From Streptomyces silvae (GTDB taxonomy: Bacteria; Actinomycetota; Actinomycetes; Streptomycetales; Streptomycetaceae): 64,000 nt of DNA. The stretch lies in the NCBI RefSeq assembly GCF_016745505.1, contig NZ_JAERUC010000087.1, positions 40,134 through 104,133 of the forward strand, written 5' to 3'. Shown piece by piece: positions 16,855-24,439 of this stretch (the stretch's first letter is position 1; each line of letters opens with the position of its first letter). The notes beneath the pieces are model-generated. The model ran no database searches and was not told where the DNA came from. It saw only the letters and a program-made list of their open reading frames with translations. The translations under genes were made by a program, and so were the position numbers.

Positions 16855-17558
16855 GCCCCGGCCTCCCCCGCGTGGTCCTCGTACGAGGTGTAGCGCACGC
16901 CCAGGGCTTCGAGCTTCTCGCGCAGTCCGTAACGGTCCAGCCCGAGCTGGCCCTCCAGGAACGCGGCGCGGGCCTTGGCCTCCTTGGCCTCCCGCGCCTC
17001 GGAGGCCTCGGCGGTCTCCCGGGCGCGTTCGCGGGGCACGACCACCACCCCGTCGTCGTCGGCGATGACCACGTCGCCGGGGCGGATCATCTGGTCCCCG
17101 ATGGCGACGGGGACGTTGACGGAGCCCCCGGTGGCCTTCACCGTTCCCTGCGCGGACACCGCCTTCGCCCAGGCGGCGAAGCCCATGTCCCGCAGCTCCT
17201 GGGTGTCACGGATGCCCGCGTTGATCACGACTCCGCGCACTCCGCGCCTGCTGAGCGCCGTGGCGAACAGCTCGCCGAACATGCCGTCCGTGGAGGGGGA
17301 GGTGGTGGTGACGACGAGGACGTCGCCCTCGCCGCACTGCTCCACCGCCGCGTGGATCATGAGGTTGTCGCCGGGCCAGCTGAGCACGGTGACCGCGCTG
17401 CCCGCGATCCGTACGCCCTGCTGGACGGGGCGCAGTCCCGGTCCGAGCAGGCCCGTACGGCCCATCGCCTCGCTCACGGTGGCCACGCCGTATCCGGCGA
17501 GTGCCTCGATGTCCCGCGCGTCCGCCTTGGGCGGGCCGGTGACGATGACGCCGCTCAT
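16851..17558 (-). CDS. RraA-like aldolase (HMG/CHA aldolase type)
   Basis: A 235-residue RraA-fold protein. The class II pyruvate-aldolase signatures are present: WPGDNLMIHAAVEQ, the G-x-RD motif NAGIRDTQEL (Arg-Asp that bind pyruvate and metal), and IADDDGVVVVP. It probably cleaves 4-carboxy-4-hydroxy-2-oxoadipate to pyruvate and oxaloacetate, as GalC/LigK do; the substrate is inferred from neighbours. The last ~60 residues are a helical extension rich in Ala/Glu/Lys. The ATG at 17558 overlaps the stop of a 13-codon upstream ORF that carries the strong ribosome site. Confidence 0.86.
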   Translation of the reverse strand: MSGVIVTGPPKADARDIEALAGYGVATVSEAMGRTGLLGPGLRPVQQGVRIAGSAVTVLSWPGDNLMIHAAVEQCGEGDVLVVTTTSPSTDGMFGELFATALSRRGVRGVVINAGIRDTQELRDMGFAAWAKAVSAQGTVKATGGSVNVPVAIGDQMIRPGDVVIADDDGVVVVPRERARETAEASEAREAKEAKARAAFLEGQLGLDRYGLREKLEALGVRYTSYEDHAGEAGA

Positions 17559-17596
17559 GCCGGCCGCTCCGCGGTCCGCGCCGTCTCGGTTGTCAT
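17555..17596 (-). CDS. 13-codon leader ORF coupled to the aldolase
   Basis: Preceded by a near-ideal ribosome site (AAGGAG, 10 nt upstream), the ATG at 17596 opens MTTETARTAERPA and ends at a TGA that overlaps the aldolase ATG (ATGA). It may be a coupling leader, or the original aldolase N-terminus split by a one-base indel. No peptide function is claimed. Confidence 0.45.
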   Translation of the reverse strand: MTTETARTAERPA

Positions 17597-17679
17597 GGCT
17601 GAACTCTCCTTGCTGGACGGGGCATCGGCCCACCAGCGCGGCGCGCCATGCGCGCAGTGCGTCGACCGGACGCGGCGCG

Positions 17680-18330
17680 TCAACCGCGCAGTGCCTCGAT
17701 CACGCTCGCCAGGTGGGAGCGGACGGCCGCCTCGGCCGCCTGCGGATCCCTGGCCCTGATCGCGTCGATCATGGCCAGGTGTTCACTCAGCGACTGCTGG
17801 GGGCGTCCGGGCCTCAGGGCGAGCTGGAACCTGTGGCGCACCAGCTGGCCGTTCAGCCGCTCCAGGAGCGAAACGGCCGTCTGCTGACCGGAGAACTCCC
17901 TGATCAGGGCGTGGAGTTCATGGTTCAGGTCGGAGTAGAGCATCGGCTCGCCGTCGGCGACGGCCTTGGTCATGGCCTCGCCGACCTCCGTGAGCCGGTC
18001 CAGCTGCCCGTCGCCGGCCGTGACGGCCGCCTTCGCCGCGCAGAGCCCTTCCAGGGCCATGCGGCACTCGGTGATCGCGACGGCCTCGTCGACGCTCACC
18101 ACCCGTACCCGTGATCCGCGGTTACGGATCCGCTCGACCAGTCCCTCCGACTCCAGCTCGATCAGCGCCGCTCTGACGCTGGCCCGTGTCACACCGAACT
18201 GCTCGGCGAGCTCGTTCTCCACCAGCCGCTGGGCCGGTGCCATCTCGCCGTGCAGAATCGCCTGCCGCAGACGGGTCAGAGCCAGTTGCCTGGCCTGCTC
18301 CCCACTGGCCGGACCGGGTTCCTTCGGCAT
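17680..18330 (-). CDS. GntR-family regulator (FCD type) of the ring-cleavage operon
   Basis: A 216-residue regulator. The winged helix is at ~15-80 (LRQAILHGEMAPAQRLVENELAEQFGVTRASVRAAL in two parts), and the rest is an all-helical FCD ligand domain with the metal-type Asp/His residues spread through SDLNHELHALI and LSEHLAMIDAI. It is the first gene of the cluster and points the same way as the aldolase, tautomerase and dioxygenase genes, 83 bp from the leader ORF. A palindrome with TTGTCAACGA sits 51 bp upstream of its start, and the same core recurs before the transporter, so it probably represses itself and the transporter until an aromatic acid or cleavage product binds. Confidence 0.88.
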   Translation of the reverse strand: MPKEPGPASGEQARQLALTRLRQAILHGEMAPAQRLVENELAEQFGVTRASVRAALIELESEGLVERIRNRGSRVRVVSVDEAVAITECRMALEGLCAAKAAVTAGDGQLDRLTEVGEAMTKAVADGEPMLYSDLNHELHALIREFSGQQTAVSLLERLNGQLVRHRFQLALRPGRPQQSLSEHLAMIDAIRARDPQAAEAAVRSHLASVIEALRG

Positions 18331-18373
18331 CGTTGCCCCCTGAGTGAGTGCCTGTCGAACCTAAATCTAGGCC

Positions 18374-18397
18374 AACAGGATTGTCAACGATTCTGTT
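18374..18397. promoter_or_regulatory. Candidate GntR operator upstream of gntR
   Basis: A 24-bp imperfect palindrome (9 of 12 positions symmetrical), with outer arms AACAG/CTGTT and centre TTGTCAACGA (18381-18390). The centre matches the site at 14657-14666. Confidence 0.6.
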
Positions 18398-18450
18398 TGC
18401 CATATTGCCGTAAGTGCGCGACCGCCTGCGGATCCGACCCCGGGAACGCG

Positions 18451-18496
18451 CGTGGGCCCGGCCCCTCTCTCCTGCGAGAGAGGGGCCGGGCCCACG
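18451..18496. terminator. Strong terminator after the FMN reductase gene
   Basis: A perfect 21-bp stem with a CTGC loop, 12 bp downstream of the reductase stop. The inner arm sequence is CCCCTCTCTC paired with GAGAGAGGGG. Confidence 0.85.
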
Positions 18497-18507
18497 GAAG
18501 TGCTCGG

Positions 18508-19068
18508 TCAGGCGGCTGCCGCCGCCGTCCCCTCGGCGACCTGACGGAGCACCTCGGTCAGCGAGGTGACGACCTCGGCGTCGTCCGCCGGGTGGAGCTC
18601 GGCGAAGCGGGTCACGGAACCGGGGATGGAGAGCTTGGCGTCCGCCAGAACCGCTCCACCCGCGAGGCCGGCCGCCTTGCGGGCCTCGTCCTGGGCCCAC
18701 ACGCCGCCGAACTGGCCGAACGCGGTGCCGACCACGGCGACCGGCTTGGCGGTCATGGCGCCGGCGCCGTACGGGCGGGACAGCCAGTCGATGGCGTTCT
18801 TCAGGACGGCCGGCATGGTGCCGTTGTACTCGGGCGAGAACAGCAGGAACGCGTCGGAGCTGCCGGCCGCCTCGCGCAGACGGGCCGCGGCAGCCGGGAC
18901 GCCGCCCTCGACGTCGATGTCCTCGTTGTAGAACGGGACGTCGACGAGGCCCTCGTACAGCTCGACCTCGACGCCCTCGGGCGCGTGCTTGACCGCGGCC
19001 TCGGCGAGCTGACGGTTGTGGGAGCCGGCGCGGAGGCTGCCGACGAGGGCGAGGATGCGTACAGACAT
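18508..19068 (-). CDS. NADPH-dependent FMN reductase family protein
   Basis: A 186-residue flavodoxin-fold oxidoreductase. GSLRAGSHNRQLAEAA (10-25) binds the FMN phosphate, and SPEYNGTMPAVLKNAIDWLS is the classic flavin/nicotinamide motif of the NAD(P)H:FMN/azo/chromate/quinone reductase group. GGGAG precedes the ATG at 19068. It is divergent from a TetR gene; two copies of a CGGACC-GGTCCG palindrome lie between the starts, so the reductase is probably induced when the TetR protein releases an electrophile or quinone-like ligand (inference). Confidence 0.9.
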   Translation of the reverse strand: MSVRILALVGSLRAGSHNRQLAEAAVKHAPEGVEVELYEGLVDVPFYNEDIDVEGGVPAAAARLREAAGSSDAFLLFSPEYNGTMPAVLKNAIDWLSRPYGAGAMTAKPVAVVGTAFGQFGGVWAQDEARKAAGLAGGAVLADAKLSIPGSVTRFAELHPADDAEVVTSLTEVLRQVAEGTAAAAA

Positions 19069-19106
19069 GGGGGAAGCTCCCGGGAGACGGAGACTGCAGA
19101 AGTAAG

Positions 19107-19120
19107 CGGACCGTGGTCCG
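19107..19120. promoter_or_regulatory. TetR operator copy 1
   Basis: CGGACCGTGGTCCG, six-base arms with a 2-bp centre, in the 117-bp gap between divergent FMN reductase and tetR. Confidence 0.75.
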
Positions 19121-19141
19121 TTTAAAGTTGTACCACCTAAA

Positions 19142-19155
19142 CGGACCGTGGTCCA
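19142..19155. promoter_or_regulatory. TetR operator copy 2
   Basis: CGGACCGTGGTCCA, 13 of 14 bases identical to copy 1 and offset by 35 bp. It lies 31 bp before the tetR start. Confidence 0.73.
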
Positions 19156-19185
19156 CTTCCATTCCTCCGGGGCTACCCTGAAGCC

Positions 19186-19839
19186 ATGACCGCTCTCCTC
19201 CCCCCGCTGCCCGAGCCGCCCGACCCCGGCGACGCGCGGACGAATCTCACGCTCGCCGCCACCGGCGAACCGGAGATGCTGCGGGCGGACGCGGCACGCA
19301 ACCGCGCACTGCTGCTGGACGCCGCCTCGCGCCTCCTGGTCCGCTGCGGGGCGGCGAACCTCACCATGGAATCGGTCGCGGCGGCCGCCGGGGTCGGCAA
19401 GGGCACGGTCTTCCGCCGCTTCAAGGACCGCACCGGCCTGCTCATCGCGCTCCTCGACCACCGCGAGGCACTGCTCCAGGCCGCCTTCCTCACCGGGCCG
19501 CCCCCCATGGGCCCGGACGCCCCCGCGGCGGAGCGGCTGCACGCCTTCGGCCCGGCCCTGATGCGCCACGAACGCGACCACCACGAGCTGATCCTGGCAT
19601 CCCGCACCGATCCGCTCCGTACGTACGAGGTCCCCGCCCAGCGGCTGAGGCTCAGCCATGTGACCCTGCTGCTGCGCCAGGCACGGGCGGCGGGCGAACC
19701 GGAGCTGCTCGCCCACACACTGCTCGGTTCGATCGACACGCCTCTCGTCCACCATCTGACGTGCGAACGCGGCATGGACATCGACCGGCTGGAGGAGAGC
19801 TGGCACGACCTCCTCAACCGGTACGGGGTGCAGCGGTAG
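19186..19839 (+). CDS. TetR-family regulator
   Basis: A 217-residue regulator with an unusual ~30-residue Pro-rich N-terminal tail. The TetR DNA-binding domain follows: RNRALLLDAASRLLVRCG, then LTMESVAAAAGVGKGTVFRRF, and FKDRTGLLIALLDHRE. The C-terminal domain is helical and would bind the inducer. It is divergent from the FMN reductase gene with two identical-core operators between them, the standard layout of an autoregulated local repressor. Confidence 0.9.
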   Translation: MTALLPPLPEPPDPGDARTNLTLAATGEPEMLRADAARNRALLLDAASRLLVRCGAANLTMESVAAAAGVGKGTVFRRFKDRTGLLIALLDHREALLQAAFLTGPPPMGPDAPAAERLHAFGPALMRHERDHHELILASRTDPLRTYEVPAQRLRLSHVTLLLRQARAAGEPELLAHTLLGSIDTPLVHHLTCERGMDIDRLEESWHDLLNRYGVQR

Positions 19840-19854
19840 AGCGGTGAAGCCGGG

Positions 19855-21057
19855 CTACGGGCGCACCTGGATCAGGGCGTGCGTGCCACTCGTACGCCAT
19901 GCCTTGCCGGATCCCTCGAGCCGGTCCAGGGTCTCCTGGTCCAAGCCCACGACGACGTCGGACTTGAGCGTGCGCAGCGCGGCGACGGCACCCGGGAAGT
20001 ACGCGGTGGGGCCGGAGAACGGTGTGGTCGCGGGCCACCGACGGTCGCCCACCAGACGCCGGTAGTTGAGGTCGCCCTTGAGGATCGTCAGCGTGGCTGC
20101 GCCCAGCTCCGCCCGGAGGTCCGCGGGCATCCGCTCGTACGGATACGGGGCGCAGAAGAACGCGTGGGTACGTACGTCGAGCCGCCCGGCGCCCATCGCC
20201 TCCCAGATCCGCCGGCCGATCACGCCCGCCTCGCCGGGGGCCCCGCTCGTCCGGCGCAGACAGTCGACGACGTCGGCCGTCATGGCGTCGGAGACGTAGT
20301 ACGGGCAGGGCTTCACATGGAGCACCACCCGCTGCGCGTGGCCGTGGCGGAGCAGGTGGTCGATGAGGACGAGGTCGGGGATCAGCTCGCGGCCGGTGTT
20401 GTCCGCGATGACGGCGACCGTGGCAGGGGACCCGGCGGGCAGGAGTGCCCACAGCGCCGCGCTGTCGTCGGCGACCAGACCTGGGTCGGCCTCGCCGGGT
20501 GCGGACTCGCCCGCCGGACCGCGGAAGCCGAGATCGGCGCGGTTGCCCCAGAGCGAGGCCCCCAGGAGAGCCGTCGCCCGCTCGGCGGCGGGGACATCCA
20601 CGAGGTCGTCCAGGGAACGGAGTTCCTCGTCGACCGTGGGACCGTTGAGCTCCGCGCGCTTGAAGGAGGCGAAGGGGTCGACGCCCTGCCACGGGCCCTC
20701 GCCGGAGTAGCCGACGGCTTCCAGGAGCCTCCGGTAGAAGTAGCTCTCGGCCCAGAGGAACGGTGCGTCGAACCAGGGACGCCCGAAGTGTTCGGGCTCC
20801 CGCTCCAGCCAGAGCTCGCGGTCCGGGCTCCCGGGACCGAGCGGTTCGACGACCCCGTGGAGGATCTCGTGCAGCAGGGTATCCAAAGCGCGGTGCTGCT
20901 CCGGGCCGTACGGGAAGGCCTCACGCACCTGTTCGATCAGCGTCGGGTGGCGCTCGGCCATGACGCCCCGGGCGAAGCTGCCGGGCTCCCGGCACGTGAT
21001 CACAGGGGGGAGGCCGTGGTCGTCCACGGCCCGGGAAGTCGCTCGCGTATCGCCCAT
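19855..21057 (-). CDS. ARMT1/DUF89-type damage-control phosphatase-like protein
   Basis: A 400-residue protein of the DUF89 family. Motifs: VIADNTGRELIPDL (metal-binding Asp-Asn of the family, mid-protein), VVLHVKPCPYYVSDAM, and ILKGDLNYRRLVGDRRW near the C-terminus. Characterised DUF89 proteins are metal-dependent phosphatases acting on damaged or excess phosphometabolites such as fructose 1-phosphate; the substrate here is unknown. The start at 21057 (ATG) has CAGACT six bases upstream. Convergent with the TetR gene with a 15-bp gap. Confidence 0.86.
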   Translation of the reverse strand: MGDTRATSRAVDDHGLPPVITCREPGSFARGVMAERHPTLIEQVREAFPYGPEQHRALDTLLHEILHGVVEPLGPGSPDRELWLEREPEHFGRPWFDAPFLWAESYFYRRLLEAVGYSGEGPWQGVDPFASFKRAELNGPTVDEELRSLDDLVDVPAAERATALLGASLWGNRADLGFRGPAGESAPGEADPGLVADDSAALWALLPAGSPATVAVIADNTGRELIPDLVLIDHLLRHGHAQRVVLHVKPCPYYVSDAMTADVVDCLRRTSGAPGEAGVIGRRIWEAMGAGRLDVRTHAFFCAPYPYERMPADLRAELGAATLTILKGDLNYRRLVGDRRWPATTPFSGPTAYFPGAVAALRTLKSDVVVGLDQETLDRLEGSGKAWRTSGTHALIQVRP

Positions 21058-21242
21058 GCGCCCAGTCTGCCTGGCCGGAAGCCGCTCATCCTCCGCCGGT
21101 CACGCGTGTCCGGCCCGCCGGCACAGACCCGGCGGTCAACGGCCGTGGGCCGACCGGCACATGGCCGGGCCGGGGCCTGGTTACGATATGGAACGCCTCA
21201 GATGACTTACCCCAGGAACCCCAGGAAAGGGACCCCGCACCC

Positions 21243-23156
21243 ATGCCGGCCGAGACGTTCGAGTTTCAGGTAGAAGCGCGCCAGCTCCTGCAGATGATGA
21301 TCCATTCGATTTACTCGAACAAGGATGTATTCCTGCGTGAGCTCATCTCCAATTCTTCGGACGCGCTGGACAAGCTGCGACTGGAAACGCTCCGCGACGA
21401 CACGATCGCGGCGGACACGTCCGACCTCCACATCGCCATCGAGGCCGATCAGGAGCAGCGCACGCTGACCATCCGCGACAACGGCATCGGAATGACGCAC
21501 GACGAGGTCGTGCAGCTGATCGGGACGATCGCGAATTCCGGCACGGCGAAATTCCTCCAGGAACTGAAGGAAGCCAAGGACGCCACCGCGTCCGAGGAAC
21601 TCATCGGGCAGTTCGGTGTCGGCTTCTACTCGAGTTTCATGGTCGCCGACGAGGTCACCCTGCTGACCCGGCGCGCGGGCGAGGACACGGGCACGCGCTG
21701 GCAGTCGAGCGGCGAGGGCACCTACACCGTCGAGTCCGTCGACGACGCACCCCAGGGCACCTCGGTCACGCTGCGGCTCAAGCCCGAGGACGCCGAGGAC
21801 AAGCTCTTCGACTACACGTCACCCTGGAAGATCAGGGAAATCGTCAAGCGCTACTCAGACTTCATCACCTGGCCCATCCGCATGGCGGCGGCGAGCGGCG
21901 AGGAGGGCGCCGAGCCGGAGACCGAGACGGTCAACTCGATGAAGGCCCTGTGGGCCCGGTCGAAGGACTCCGTGACCGATGAGGAGTACAGCGAGCTGTA
22001 CAAGCACATCAGTCACGACTGGACCGAACCGCTCGAAACCATCCGCATGCAGGCGGAGGGGACCTTCGAATACCAGGCACTGCTCTTCCTTCCGTCCCAT
22101 GCACCGCAGGACCTGTTCATGCAGGACCACAAGCGCGGAGTTCAGCTGTATGTGAAGCGCGTATTCATCATGGATGACTGCGAAGCGCTCATGCCGACGT
22201 ATCTCCGCTTCGTGAAGGGCGTGGTCGACGCCCAGGATCTGTCGCTCAACGTGTCGCGGGAGATCCTTCAGCAGGACCGCCAGATCGAGATGATGCGGCG
22301 CCGTCTGGTCAAGAAGGTGATCTCGACGGTGAAGGACATGCGGTCCGGCGCCCCCGAGAAGTACGCGACGTTCTGGAAGGAATTCGGCCGGGTCCTCAAG
22401 GAGGGGCTGTTCCAGGACTTCGAGAACCGGGACGCGATCCTGGAGATCTCCTCGTTCGCCTCGACCCAGGACGAGGAGGGCCTGACCACCCTGCGCTCGT
22501 ACGTGGAGCGGATGAAGGAGGGCCAGGAGCAGATCTACTACATGACGGGCGAGTCGCGCGCCGCCATGGAGAGCTCGCCGCACATGGAGGCGTTCCGCGC
22601 CAAGGGCTTCGAGGTCCTGCTGCTGACCGACCCCGTGGACGAGGTCTGGGTCCAGTCGGTCCCCGAGTTCGACGGCAAGCCGCTCCAGTCCATCTCCAAG
22701 GGCGAGGTCGACCTGGACACGGACGAGGAGAAGAAGGAGGTCGAGGCCGAGCGTGAGAAGCAGCAGCAGGACTACGCCGGTCTGCTGACCTGGATGACGG
22801 AGCAGCTCGGTGACACCGTGAAGGAGGTACGTCTCTCCTCACGGCTCACCGTCTCGCCGGCCTGCATCGTCTCGGACACGCACGACGTCACCCCGGCGCT
22901 GGAGAACATGTACCGCGCCATGGGCCAGGAGGTGCCGCAGATCAAGCGCATCCTCGAACTGAACCCCTCGCACGCACTGATCAGCGGGCTGAAGAAGGCG
23001 TACGCCGAACAGGGCGACGAGGAGGGTGCCCGCACCGAACTGGCCGAGACGGCCGAGCTGGTCCACGGGCTGGCGCTCCTCTCGGACGGGGGCGAGCTGA
23101 GTGACCCGTCGCGCTTCAGCAGGCTGATGGCGGACCGCCTGGAGCGCACCCTCTAG
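21243..23156 (+). CDS. htpG: Chaperone HtpG (Hsp90)
   Basis: A 637-residue cytosolic Hsp90. The GHKL ATPase domain shows the N-box ELISNSSDALDKLR (~33-46), IRDNGIGM (~77-84) and GQFGVGFYSSFMVAD (~122-136). The middle domain contains LNVSREILQQD with the conserved Arg used for hydrolysis, and the C-terminal dimerisation domain is complete. Length is normal for bacterial HtpG. A ribosome site (GAAAGGGA) precedes the ATG. A strong terminator follows. Confidence 0.96.
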   Translation: MPAETFEFQVEARQLLQMMIHSIYSNKDVFLRELISNSSDALDKLRLETLRDDTIAADTSDLHIAIEADQEQRTLTIRDNGIGMTHDEVVQLIGTIANSGTAKFLQELKEAKDATASEELIGQFGVGFYSSFMVADEVTLLTRRAGEDTGTRWQSSGEGTYTVESVDDAPQGTSVTLRLKPEDAEDKLFDYTSPWKIREIVKRYSDFITWPIRMAAASGEEGAEPETETVNSMKALWARSKDSVTDEEYSELYKHISHDWTEPLETIRMQAEGTFEYQALLFLPSHAPQDLFMQDHKRGVQLYVKRVFIMDDCEALMPTYLRFVKGVVDAQDLSLNVSREILQQDRQIEMMRRRLVKKVISTVKDMRSGAPEKYATFWKEFGRVLKEGLFQDFENRDAILEISSFASTQDEEGLTTLRSYVERMKEGQEQIYYMTGESRAAMESSPHMEAFRAKGFEVLLLTDPVDEVWVQSVPEFDGKPLQSISKGEVDLDTDEEKKEVEAEREKQQQDYAGLLTWMTEQLGDTVKEVRLSSRLTVSPACIVSDTHDVTPALENMYRAMGQEVPQIKRILELNPSHALISGLKKAYAEQGDEEGARTELAETAELVHGLALLSDGGELSDPSRFSRLMADRLERTL

Positions 23157-23178
23157 GCCTGCACGTAACCCGACCCAC

Positions 23179-23209
23179 CGCGGCCGCCAGGACTCTCCTG
23201 GCGGCCGCG
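23179..23209. terminator. Terminator after htpG
   Basis: A perfect 14-bp stem, CGCGGCCGCCAGGA / TCCTGGCGGCCGCG, with loop CTC; followed by GTTCGTGTGT. Confidence 0.85.
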
Positions 23210-23563
23210 TTCGTGTGTGGTGCCACGGTCACTCGTGGGCGGGGCCGGGGCCGCCCGTGGGCGGGGCCGCGGCGGTGGTGAAGGCGGGGCGACGGCGGGA
23301 AGCGGCTGCCGCTCGAACAGATGGCGCTCCCCTGAGGGTGACGCGGAGGAGTCGCGAGAGGTGCCGGAGAGATCCACAACTTCACCCATTCGAGGGCCCG
23401 TTGAAGGTTTATCTACGCGCGGAGCATCGTCTACCGAACGATCCTTCGGGCATATCAGACGACTTTCCCCGCGCCCATTACCGACGAGTACCGGGAGCTG
23501 CTACAAACGTGCACGCCCCACGAACTCCCCACTCGTCCCCCACATTTCGAAGGGCTGGCAGCC
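23210..23563. other. Intergenic region upstream of the SGNH hydrolase gene
   Basis: About 350 bp with no supportable gene. The right third (23400-23540) is relatively AT-rich and probably carries the promoter of the secreted hydrolase. GAAGGGCTGG before the ATG is a usable ribosome site. The left part repeats GGGCGGGGCCG-type sequence. No operator stands out. Confidence 0.45.
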
Positions 23564-24358
23564 ATGTCAGTACGAACCTTCCGGGCATCCCTCATCACCC
23601 TCGCGGTGGCCGCCGTGGCAGCACTCGGCCTCGCGCAACCCGCGTCCGCCGCCGGCGGCAACTACGTCGCTCTCGGTGACTCCTACTCCTCCGGAGTCGG
23701 TGCCGGGAGCTACACCTCGGAGAGCGGTGACTGCAAACGCAGCACCAACGCCTACCCCTACCTCTGGAAGAACGCGAACGCCCCGTCGACGTTCGCGTTC
23801 GTCGCCTGCTCGGGTGCCACGACGTCGTCCGTGGCCAGCGGCCAGCTGGGCGCGCTGAGCACGTCGACCACGCTCGTCAGCCTCACGGCCGGCGGCAACG
23901 ACGTCGGTTTCGCGGACGTCATGCAGACCTGCGTCCTGCAGAGCGAGGCCACCTGCGTCGCCCGGGTGAACACCGCGGTCTCCGAGATGCAGAACTCGCT
24001 GCCCGGCCGGCTCGACTCCCTCTACTCGGGCATCCGTTCGCGGGCACCGCAGGCCCATGTGGTGGTCCTGGGCTACCCGCGCTTCTACCAGCTGTCGGGC
24101 AGCTGCATCGCCGGCCTCACCGAGACCGAGCGCGGGGCCATCAACAACGCCTCGGACGTGCTGAACGGGGTGCTCGCCAAGCGGGCGGCCGACGCGGGGT
24201 TCACGTACTCGAGCGTGGTGGACGAATTCACCGGGCACGAGCTCTGCTCGGGTGACGCGTGGATCCACAGCGTGTCCATCCCGGTCACCAACTCGTACCA
24301 CCCGAAGGCCGTCGGGCAGTCGAACGGGTATCTCCCGGCCTTCAACTCCGCGGCGTAA
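23564..24358 (+). CDS. Secreted SGNH/GDSL lipase or esterase
   Basis: A 264-residue exported hydrolase. The signal peptide spans ~1-29 (hydrophobic LITLAVAAVAALGLA, cleavage after QPASA). The SGNH blocks are GDSYSSG with nucleophile Ser40, TAGGND, and SYHP with catalytic His246. Six cysteines (CK, VACSG, QTCVL, TCVA, SCIA, LCSG) fit the three disulfides of Streptomyces secreted lipases. Acts outside the cell on acyl esters; substrate range unknown. A terminator follows. Confidence 0.92.
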   Translation: MSVRTFRASLITLAVAAVAALGLAQPASAAGGNYVALGDSYSSGVGAGSYTSESGDCKRSTNAYPYLWKNANAPSTFAFVACSGATTSSVASGQLGALSTSTTLVSLTAGGNDVGFADVMQTCVLQSEATCVARVNTAVSEMQNSLPGRLDSLYSGIRSRAPQAHVVVLGYPRFYQLSGSCIAGLTETERGAINNASDVLNGVLAKRAADAGFTYSSVVDEFTGHELCSGDAWIHSVSIPVTNSYHPKAVGQSNGYLPAFNSAA

Positions 24359-24368
24359 CGCGCGTAGA

Positions 24369-24408
24369 GGGGCCCGCCCGGGCAGAGCACACACACCGGG
24401 CGGGCCCC
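24369..24408. terminator. Terminator between the SGNH hydrolase and methyltransferase genes
   Basis: A 13-bp perfect stem (GGGGCCCGCCCGG / CCGGGCGGGCCCC) with a 14-nt loop, between two convergent genes. Confidence 0.75.
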
Positions 24409-24439
24409 CTGCCGGAGGTCCGGCCGAGCTTGCGTCTCC

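Noticed and set aside
18508..19806. A long minus-strand ORF extending the FMN reductase through the TetR gene
   Set aside because: The family start MSVRILALVGS at 19068 has a ribosome site, and the extension is antisense to tetR and crosses its operators.
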